Source of the DNA: an uncultured Collinsella sp.
GTDB lineage: Bacteria > Actinomycetota > Coriobacteriia > Coriobacteriales > Coriobacteriaceae
Length of the DNA: 6,293 nt
Direction of reading: 5' to 3'
Assembly: GCA_902464645.1 (NCBI GenBank)
Contig: CABQKL010000101.1
Location: 1-6,293, forward strand
Below are positions 1 to 4,432 of the stretch, piece after piece. Under the pieces are notes generated by a model. That model worked only from the letters and a program-made list of their open reading frames with translations. It searched no databases and was not told the origin of the DNA. The stretch's first letter is position 1. Every line of letters begins with the position of its first letter. A program made the translations under genes and the position numbers.

Positions 1-644
1 CCGGCCGCGTTCCCGTTTTTGTGGGCGATGATGACCGCTACTTCCCGCAGGCTCCCTTCCAGGGTATGCCGCAGGACGGCTATACCGCGCTGTTCGAGCA
101 CATGCTCGACCACGATCTGATTGATGTGTTCTGCGACGTGGACGCCCGCGACCTCTTCGAGATCGACGAAACCACCGTCAAGATCGACGGTAAGGTCTAT
201 GGCGGCGAGATCGTCTACACCGGTCCGCTCGACGAGCTGTTCAACCTCGACCTGGGCGCTCTGCCGTACCGTACGCTCGACATGAAGTTCGAGACGCTCG
301 ATATGGACCAGTTCCAGCCCGTGGGTACCGTCAACTACACCACGAGCGAGGATTACACGCGTATCACCGAGTTCAAGAACATGACTGGCCAGGTCCTGCC
401 CGGCAAGACCACCATCATGAAGGAGTATTCCAAGGCCTATACGCCCGGCTCGGGCGAGACGCCCTATTACGCCATTCTGGAGCCCGAGAACCGTGAGCTC
501 TATGAGCGCTATCTTGAGCGCGTTCAGAACCTGACGAACTTCCACCCGGTGGGTCGCCTGGCTGAGTATCGTTACTACGATATGGATGCCGTGACCAACT
601 CCGCCCTCGATCTTTCGGATGAGATTATCGCCTGCCATGCATAA
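1..644 (+). CDS. glf: UDP-galactopyranose mutase, C-terminal part (5' truncated by window)
   Basis: This flavoenzyme interconverts UDP-galactopyranose and UDP-galactofuranose, the donor for galactofuranose in surface polysaccharides; it acts in the cytoplasm. The reading frame is open from the left edge (codons start at base 3), so about 213 residues of a family protein of roughly 370-400 are seen and the N-terminal FAD-binding Rossmann part is missing. The visible part matches the family in order: DDRYFPQ followed by QGMPQDGYTALFEHML near the start, then VYTGPLDELF, LGALPYRTL (with the family's conserved arginine), NYTTSEDYTRITEFKNMTGQ, TIMKEYSKAY, and the late signature GRLAEYRYYDMDA (about 552-590), which in characterised enzymes contributes to substrate and flavin binding. 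The GTG at 21 lies inside conserved sequence and is not the start. The stop codon overlaps the next gene by 8 nt, suggesting one operon for surface glycan assembly. Confidence 0.93.
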   Translation, partial: GRVPVFVGDDDRYFPQAPFQGMPQDGYTALFEHMLDHDLIDVFCDVDARDLFEIDETTVKIDGKVYGGEIVYTGPLDELFNLDLGALPYRTLDMKFETLDMDQFQPVGTVNYTTSEDYTRITEFKNMTGQVLPGKTTIMKEYSKAYTPGSGETPYYAILEPENRELYERYLERVQNLTNFHPVGRLAEYRYYDMDAVTNSALDLSDEIIACHA

Positions 645-1668
645 AGTCATATCATTCGGTATTCCCTCGTATAATGCCGCCAAGGACATGGACCATTGCA
701 TCACCTCCATTCTGGAGGGGAGCAATTACGCCACCGATATCGAGATCATCATCGTCGATGACGGTTCCAAGGACGAGACGGCGGCCAAGGCCGATGAGTG
801 GGAGACGCGTTACCCCGGAATCATCCGCGCGGTGCATCAGGAGAACGGCGGCCACGGCATTGCCGTCCTTTCGGGCTTGCGCGAGGCACAGGGCACCTAC
901 TACAAGGTTGTCGACTCGGACGACTGGCTCGATGGCGCAGCCCTGTCGACCATGCTTTCGATTCTTCGCGGTTTTGAGGAGCGCGACCAGCGCGTCGACC
1001 TCTTTATCTCGAACTATGTGTACGAGAAGGTTTACGAGGGTACGCACACCGCTATTGGCTACAAGTTTGCCCTGCCGCGAAAAAAGATCTTTACCTGGGA
1101 CCAGATTGGTCATTTCCGTCTGGACCAGAATCTGCTCATGCACAGCCTGTGCTATCGCACGGATGTGCTGCGCGCGTCCAATCTGCCTATGCCGCCGCAC
1201 ACGTTCTATGTAGACAACATCTACGCCTACGTGCCGCTGCCGCGCTGCAAGACCATGTACTATGCCGACATCGACCTCTATCGCTACTTTATCGGTCGCG
1301 AGGGCCAGAGCGTCAACGAGGCCACGATGGTCAAGCGTCTGGACCAGCAGTTCCGCGTGACGCGCATCATGATGGAGTCGTTCCACCTGTACAGCGATGT
1401 CGAGTCGTCGCGTCTGCGCTCGTACATGATGGGCTATTTCACCATGATGATGGCAATCTGCTCGGTGCTTACTAAGCTTTCCGACGAGGATTGTGCCGAC
1501 GAGCGCCTGAAGACGTTGTGGAGTGATTTAAAGGCCTATGACGAGCGTATGTATCGTCGTGCACGCTACGGTGTGGTCGGCTTCTTCACCAACCTGCGCG
1601 GTCGGGCTGGTGACAAAACCACACTCGGCCTATACCGTCTTGCCTCAAAGATCTTCAAATTCAACTAG
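637..1668 (+). CDS. Family 2 (GT-A) glycosyltransferase
   Basis: A 343-residue inverting GT2-type glycosyltransferase, expected to move a sugar from a nucleotide donor onto a growing surface glycan at the cytoplasmic face. The N-terminal GT-A domain begins at once (VISFGIPSYN, residues 4-13). The nucleotide-binding VDDGSKD is at 40-46 and the metal-binding DXD-type motif DSDDW at 93-97. YVDNIY (191-196) sits where many GT2 enzymes carry the acidic catalytic-base region. The C-terminal 130 residues look helical and basic (RMYRRARYG), with no clear transmembrane segment, so membrane contact would be peripheral. I chose the ATG at 637 because homologous sequence starts there and it overlaps the glf stop (ATGCATAA); an in-frame ATG at 619 would add six residues, and neither has a strong Shine-Dalgarno. 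Coupling to glf suggests a galactofuranose-containing product, but acceptor and donor cannot be read from sequence. Confidence 0.9.
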   Translation: MHKVISFGIPSYNAAKDMDHCITSILEGSNYATDIEIIIVDDGSKDETAAKADEWETRYPGIIRAVHQENGGHGIAVLSGLREAQGTYYKVVDSDDWLDGAALSTMLSILRGFEERDQRVDLFISNYVYEKVYEGTHTAIGYKFALPRKKIFTWDQIGHFRLDQNLLMHSLCYRTDVLRASNLPMPPHTFYVDNIYAYVPLPRCKTMYYADIDLYRYFIGREGQSVNEATMVKRLDQQFRVTRIMMESFHLYSDVESSRLRSYMMGYFTMMMAICSVLTKLSDEDCADERLKTLWSDLKAYDERMYRRARYGVVGFFTNLRGRAGDKTTLGLYRLASKIFKFN

Positions 1669-1690
1669 CACAGAAGCGCTCGGGTAACGG

Positions 1691-1799
1691 GGACCCCTGG
1701 TCCTTAACTTGCTACTTCGAACAGTCCTGCGCAAGACGGAGGCGCCACTGGCGCCTCCTTTGCGTGCGGAACTCGTATCAAGTTAAGGACCAGGGGTCC
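1691..1799 (+). repeat. Structured inverted-repeat element 1 (21-bp arms, 67-nt insert)
   Basis: Perfect 21-bp inverted repeat: left arm 1691-1711, right arm 1779-1799. The 67 nt between hold, in order, box A ACAGTCCTG (1721-1729), a central hairpin (GGAGGCGCC, loop ACT, GGCGCCTCC at 1738-1758, lengthened by CGCAA/TTGCG at 1730-1734 and 1760-1764) and box B CGTGCGGAACTCG (1763-1775). Each arm also contains a small palindrome (GGACC-CCT-GGTCC and its complement), like a REP. Element 2 at 1894-2018 has the same plan and the same boxes on the other strand. It begins 22 nt after the GT2 stop. Pairing and box sharing are seen directly; calling it a REPIN-like or RNA element is inference. Confidence 0.8.
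1738..1761 (+). terminator. Possible Rho-independent terminator of the glf-GT2 operon
   Basis: A 9-bp GC-only-plus-one-AT stem (GGAGGCGCC / GGCGCCTCC) with a 3-nt loop is followed by TTTGCG, 70 nt behind the GT2 stop codon. The stem is very stable, but the T run is only three bases, and the hairpin also forms the core of the larger inverted-repeat element, so its role could be structural instead. No better terminator is seen for the + strand genes. Confidence 0.45.
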
Positions 1800-1829
1800 T
1801 CTGCTATGTCTCGCTTTATGTCAGCAACC

Positions 1830-1860
1830 TGAATTTGAAGATCTTAGACGCGCGGTACAC
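1830..1860 (-). pseudogene. Short echo of the GT2 gene 3' end on the opposite strand
   Basis: Bases 1830-1845 are the exact reverse complement of 1648-1663, the last codons of the GT2 gene. Read on the - strand, this segment encodes VYR-ASKIFKF followed by a diverged tail, against LYRLASKIFKF in the GT2 protein: one residue is missing and silent positions differ, including a matching TACCG. No intact gene surrounds it. It may be the stump of a second, deleted glycosyltransferase gene that once ran towards the first, or a local inverted duplication. With only 16 exact bases plus partial similarity, chance is not fully excluded. Confidence 0.35.
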
Positions 1861-1893
1861 AGGGGCCTGGGCTGAAAGGGATTTAGTTGAGTA

Positions 1894-2018
1894 GGTTGCC
1901 CGGTGGGTCTTGGTTATGTTTGTCGCGAGTTCCGCACGAGCCGAAGAGCACTTAATGTGCTCTTCGTGCGAGCCAGGACTGTAGAGCAGCAAACATAACC
2001 AAGACCCACCGGGCAACC
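1894..2018 (-). repeat. Structured inverted-repeat element 2 (29-bp arms, 67-nt insert)
   Basis: Perfect 29-bp inverted repeat: arms 1894-1922 and 1990-2018. Read on the - strand the 67-nt insert holds box A ACAGTCCTG (1982-1974), a hairpin (GAAGAGCAC, loop ATTAA, GTGCTCTTC, 1965-1943, with an outer CGCAC/GTGCG pairing of 1970-1966 with 1937-1933) and box B CGTGCGGAACTCG (1938-1926). Boxes, order, insert length and hairpin plan match element 1 in opposite orientation, while arms and hairpin stem have different but fully paired sequence. It starts 12 nt behind the stop of the P1 peptidase gene, in that gene's sense direction. There is no T run after the structure, so an ordinary terminator is unlikely. 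Confidence 0.82.
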
Positions 2019-2030
2019 GGACGAGCTAGT

Positions 2031-3032
2031 TTACTTCGCGGCGCCGGGGATGCCGTGGGAGGTTTTGGCGGTTTTGGCTCCGTTTACGATGGCAGCTTCT
2101 AGGGCCCTTACGGCGAGCATGCCCAGCAGGTCTAGGGGAACGGCGGCGCTTGCCTGGGCTCCCAGTTTGCCGCTGGCAAGGGTGTAGATGGTGTCGCCGT
2201 CGTTGGTGGTGTGTGTGGGGCGGATGGCGTGCGCGTAGGCGTCTGCGGCCATCTGAGAGACTTTGGTGGCCTGGGCCTTGGTGAGCTCCACGTTGGTGAC
2301 GATACAGCTGATGGTGGTGTTGGTGCGGTCGAGCGGCATCTGCATAGAGCCTGCGGCGGCAAAGGCGGCGAGCTCCATGTCGACGATCTGGTCGCTATCG
2401 GCTGCGGCGCGCATGCCGGCGACCCATTCGCCAGTGGTCGGGTCGACAACGTTGCCACAGGCGTTGACCGAGACCACGGCGCCCACCTTGACGGGGCCGA
2501 GCGCCACGGCGGCAGCTCCGAGGCCGGCCTTCATGCAGGTGGCAGGTCCCATGAGCTTGCCTACGGTGGCGCCGGTGCCGGCGCCCACGTTGCCCTGCTC
2601 GAGCGAGGCAGGGGTGTGGTCGAGCGCCTCGCGCACTGCGGCGGCACCGGCCTCGATGTCGGGGCGCACGGTGGGGTCGCCAAAGGCGAGGTCGAAGATG
2701 CAGCTGGAGCACACGATAGGCACCTGCGTGGGGCCGACGGGAAGGCCGATGCCGCGGCTCTCAAGCTCGCGGGCGACGCCGCTTGCGGCTTCGAGGCCAA
2801 AGGCCGATCCGCCCGAAAGGCAGACGGCGTGGACCTTGTCGACGGTGTTCTCGGGACGCAGCAAATCGGTCTCGCGCGAAGCGGGGGCGCCACCGCGTAC
2901 GTCAACGCCACCAGTGGCACCCTCGGGCGCCACGATTACGGTACAGCCGGTGCCAGCCTCCTCGTCCGTATAGTTGCCAAAGCAAAAGCCATCGACATTG
3001 CAAACATCGATGGCTTCGAGCAGCGTGTCCAT
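2031..3032 (-). CDS. P1 family peptidase (DmpA/NylC-type N-terminal nucleophile hydrolase)
   Basis: A 333-residue member of peptidase family S58/P1, which includes the aminopeptidase DmpA, beta-peptidyl aminopeptidases and the nylon-oligomer hydrolase NylC. These precursors cut themselves in two, exposing a Ser or Thr nucleophile. Visible family signatures are LSGGSAFGLEAA (72-83), GAGTGATVGK (150-159), the self-cleavage region RTNTTISCIVTN (236-247) and HTTNDGDTIYTLASGK (274-289). By analogy with NylC, which is cut at Asn-Thr, the predicted cut is Asn238-Thr239, giving chains of about 238 and 95 residues; the Thr nucleophile is inference. There is no signal peptide, so it should be cytoplasmic. 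The start at 3032 follows AGGAG by 5 nt; longer in-frame starts would run into maf and carry no family sequence. The natural substrate is unknown. Element 2 follows directly after its stop. Confidence 0.9.
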   Translation of the reverse strand: MDTLLEAIDVCNVDGFCFGNYTDEEAGTGCTVIVAPEGATGGVDVRGGAPASRETDLLRPENTVDKVHAVCLSGGSAFGLEAASGVARELESRGIGLPVGPTQVPIVCSSCIFDLAFGDPTVRPDIEAGAAAVREALDHTPASLEQGNVGAGTGATVGKLMGPATCMKAGLGAAAVALGPVKVGAVVSVNACGNVVDPTTGEWVAGMRAAADSDQIVDMELAAFAAAGSMQMPLDRTNTTISCIVTNVELTKAQATKVSQMAADAYAHAIRPTHTTNDGDTIYTLASGKLGAQASAAVPLDLLGMLAVRALEAAIVNGAKTAKTSHGIPGAAK

Positions 3033-3037
3033 ATTTT

Positions 3038-3042
3038 CTCCT
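3038..3042 (-). promoter_or_regulatory. Ribosome binding site of the P1 peptidase gene
   Basis: AGGAG on the - strand, 5 nt before the ATG at 3032-3030. It decides the start of the P1 peptidase against longer in-frame options reaching into maf. Confidence 0.8.
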
Positions 3043-3053
3043 ATCGGTTTTCC

Positions 3054-3072
3054 GCCGGGCCTTATGCCCGGT
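3054..3072 (-). other. Hairpin in the leader of the P1 peptidase gene
   Basis: CCGGGC (3055-3060) and GCCCGG (3066-3071) pair around a 5-nt loop, with one further G-T pair, ending about 12 nt ahead of the ribosome binding site. It lies between the maf terminator-like hairpin and the peptidase start. It could modulate translation or protect the mRNA; no ligand-binding core is seen and no clear promoter could be set around it. Confidence 0.35.
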
Positions 3073-3096
3073 CGGGATCCGTACGGTACGGCAAAA

Positions 3097-3124
3097 TTGT
3101 AGGCGCTGGGGGATACCCAGCGCC
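3097..3124 (-). terminator. Likely terminator after maf
   Basis: GGCGCTGGG (3102-3110) and CCCAGCGCC (3116-3124) form a perfect 9-bp stem with a 5-nt loop, 8 nt behind the maf stop codon. On the - strand it is followed by TACAATTTTG, an interrupted T tract, so termination may be partial and allow readthrough into the P1 peptidase gene. Confidence 0.5.
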
Positions 3125-3132
3125 AGATGCAA

Positions 3133-3714
3133 TTACGAGAGTTTTTGAATCGCGCGTGCGACGCGAGCGATGGGCAAGCCCACCACGTTGTAGAAGTCAC
3201 CCGAAATGTCGTGCACGAGCATGCGGCCGCCTGTGCCCTGGATGCCGTAGGCTCCGGCCTTGTCCATGGGCTCGCCGGAGGCGACATAGCGCTCGGTCTG
3301 CTTCTCGGTAAGCTCATAGAACGTCACGTCGGTCACATCGACAAACGACAGGCTCTCGGCGGCATGCGGAGCTGTAGCGTCGCCGGCTTTAACGATGCAG
3401 ACGCCGGTCGCCACCTGGTGCGTGCGGCCCGAAAGCTCGCGGAGCATGGTGCGCGCCTCGTCTTCGTTTGCCGGCTTACCCAAAATCATGCCATCGAAGG
3501 TGACGATGGTATCGGCCGCGACGGTCAGCTCATTGGGTTCGGCATGCTCGGCGGCGACGGCAGCGGCTTTGGCACGCGCCAAGCGCTCGACGAGCGTAAG
3601 CGGAGCTTCGCCATCAAAGGGCGTTTCGTCGATATCCGCGGGAATCACGCGAATGTTGTAGCCCGCCTCGCGCATCAGCTCTATGCGGCGCGGCGATTGC
3701 GAAGCCAAAATCAT
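3133..3714 (-). CDS. maf: Maf family nucleotide pyrophosphatase
   Basis: A 193-residue Maf/HAM1-fold house-cleaning enzyme that hydrolyses nucleoside triphosphates, including modified or non-canonical ones, to monophosphates and pyrophosphate; the YhdE branch prefers dTTP and UTP. All hallmark motifs are present: SQSPRR at 5-10, acidic DIDE at 27-30, DTIV at 68-71 and GKP at 79-81, SGRTHQV at 95-101, EPMDKAGAYGIQG at 148-160 and GDFYNVVGLP at 172-181. Length is standard and the protein is cytoplasmic. The ATG at 3714 overlaps the TGA of the upstream DJ-1-like gene in an ATGA junction, which implies translational coupling; a GAGGG 9 nt upstream can serve as ribosome binding site. The Gln in GIQG and the HQV segment resemble the dTTP/UTP-preferring branch, but specificity is inference. 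Confidence 0.95.
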   Translation of the reverse strand: MILASQSPRRIELMREAGYNIRVIPADIDETPFDGEAPLTLVERLARAKAAAVAAEHAEPNELTVAADTIVTFDGMILGKPANEDEARTMLRELSGRTHQVATGVCIVKAGDATAPHAAESLSFVDVTDVTFYELTEKQTERYVASGEPMDKAGAYGIQGTGGRMLVHDISGDFYNVVGLPIARVARAIQKLS

Positions 3715-4253
3715 AGTTGGATGCCCTCGGCGACCTTCTCGACGGCCTTGTCGCCGGCGAGCGTGCGCAGCAGCTCCAAGGCAAAGGGGAGTGACTGTGC
3801 CATGCCGCTGGCAGTGATGATATTGCCGTCTTGCGTGACCTTCTCGCCGGTATAAGCTCCCTCGGGGAAGCTCTTCTCAAAGCCGGGGAAGCACGTGGCG
3901 CGGCGTCCCTCGAGCAGGCCAAGCTCGCCCAGGATAAACGGGGCGGCGCAGATGGCGGCAACGTGCTTGGTCGCGGCGAACTCGCAGACTACGTCGCAGA
4001 CGCGCTGGTCGGCGCGCAGGTTGGTGGCTCCGGGCAGGCCGCCGGGCAGCACAACGCAGTCGTACTCGTCAAAGTTGATTTCGTCAAAGAGCGCATCGCA
4101 GGTCACGGGAATCTGCAGCGAGCTCACGACCTCGCGCGTGGGCATGATCGAGACGAGCGTGGCGCGCACGCCGCCGCGACGCATGACGTCGACCATGGTC
4201 AGGCATTCAATCGTTTCAAAGCCATCGGCGGCGAGAACGGCAACGCTGGGCAT
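3711..4253 (-). CDS. DJ-1/PfpI family protein (YajL-like)
   Basis: A 180-residue cytoplasmic protein of the DJ-1/ThiJ/PfpI superfamily, often annotated as protein deglycase or thiazole-phosphate-related; bacterial relatives are linked to protection from oxidative and glyoxal stress, though deglycase activity is disputed. It follows human DJ-1 closely: VDVMRRGGVR at 21-30 parallels VDVMRRAGIK, Glu16 corresponds to the conserved Glu18, the PGG turn lies at 70-72, and AAICAAP at 99-105 carries the nucleophile-elbow Cys102 (Cys106 in DJ-1). No signal peptide. The ATG at 4253 is preceded by AAGGA with 6-nt spacing and starts directly at the first strand (PSVAVLAADGFE); a longer frame adds 22 basic residues unlike the family. 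It is first in a two-gene unit with maf, joined by a 4-nt overlap, suggesting a joint damage-control role. Confidence 0.92.
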   Translation of the reverse strand: MPSVAVLAADGFETIECLTMVDVMRRGGVRATLVSIMPTREVVSSLQIPVTCDALFDEINFDEYDCVVLPGGLPGATNLRADQRVCDVVCEFAATKHVAAICAAPFILGELGLLEGRRATCFPGFEKSFPEGAYTGEKVTQDGNIITASGMAQSLPFALELLRTLAGDKAVEKVAEGIQL

Positions 4254-4259
4254 GAGGGT

Positions 4260-4264
4260 TCCTT
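4260..4264 (-). promoter_or_regulatory. Ribosome binding site of the DJ-1-like gene
   Basis: AAGGA (inside GAAAGGAA) on the - strand, 6 nt before the ATG at 4253-4251. It supports the short start over an upstream in-frame ATG at 4319. Confidence 0.75.
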
Positions 4265-4290
4265 TCAAAAAGCGGCATACAATTAGCCGT

Positions 4291-4318
4291 CTTATACCCC
4301 GAAGACATGCGCTTGCCA
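4291..4318 (-). promoter_or_regulatory. Possible sigma-70-type promoter for DJ-1-maf
   Basis: On the - strand a -10-like TATAAG (4296-4291) lies 16 nt after a weak -35-like TGGCAA (4318-4313), about 38 nt ahead of the DJ-1-like start codon. The -10 match is good and the -35 poor. It sits just downstream of the inverted repeat that follows rlmD, where a new transcription unit would be expected to begin. Confidence 0.3.
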
Positions 4319-4338
4319 CGCTCGATTTCCCAATGTTT

Positions 4339-4397
4339 AAAAAGGGACGGGGATTAAATAATCATTCGGTACAAATTGATTATTTAATCCCCGTCTC
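4339..4397 (-). terminator. Terminator-like inverted repeat behind rlmD
   Basis: Arms 4346-4364 and 4377-4395 are perfectly complementary over 19 bp, extended by a G-T and a G-C pair (4344-4345 with 4396-4397), around a 12-nt loop. On the - strand the stem is followed by TTTTT (4343-4339), the layout of a Rho-independent terminator, 36 nt behind the rlmD stop. The stem is unusual for a terminator: the base is GC-rich (GACGGGG) but the upper half is AT-rich (ATTAAATAATCA). Such long arms also fit a REP-type palindromic repeat captured as a terminator. On the + strand no T run follows. Confidence 0.6.
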
Positions 4398-4432
4398 AGA
4401 AAAATCATCGGGCGTGGTCTTTGGCAAACAGT

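Larger units (their letters stand above)
1669..2030. other. Convergent intergenic region carrying two structured elements
   Basis: A 362-bp gap between the converging GT2 (+) and P1 peptidase (-) genes. It contains element 1 (1691-1799), the GT2 tail echo (1830-1860), about 33 bp with nothing I recognise (1861-1893) and element 2 (1894-2018). No convincing protein-coding gene, tRNA, CRISPR array or transposase is present. A 66-codon open frame on the - strand (1816-2016) simply runs through element 2 and the echo and resembles no protein. Confidence 0.7.

Noticed and set aside
619..636. Alternative GT2 start at 619
   Set aside because: The six extra residues are not family-like and no ribosome binding site precedes it; the ATG at 637 overlaps the glf stop in a typical coupling arrangement. 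It cannot be fully excluded.
652..1386. A 244-codon open frame on the - strand opposite the GT2 gene
   Set aside because: Its composition (His/Val/Arg-rich, no motifs) is typical of an antisense shadow; the + strand carries all GT2 motifs.
1816..2016. A 66-codon - strand open frame in the convergent gap
   Set aside because: It runs through element 2 and the GT2 echo, has no ribosome binding site of note and no recognisable protein character.
1691..2018. CRISPR array or integron attC sites as an explanation for the inverted repeats
   Set aside because: There are only two units, in opposite orientation and with different arms; no regular direct repeats or spacers, no cas genes, no integrase and no cassette-like open frames.
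1691..2018. A single mobile element bounded by elements 1 and 2
   Set aside because: The arms of the two elements differ, so they are not terminal inverted repeats of one element; no transposase or target-site duplication is seen between or around them.
2211..3311. A 366-codon open frame on the + strand opposite the P1 peptidase
   Set aside because: It is antisense to a clearly conserved gene, has no family resemblance and is expected from high-GC codon bias; it also runs on into the antisense of maf.
3033..3317. N-terminal extension of the P1 peptidase up to 3317
   Set aside because: It would overlap the 3' end of maf by 185 nt and lacks family sequence; a proper ribosome binding site precedes the ATG at 3032.
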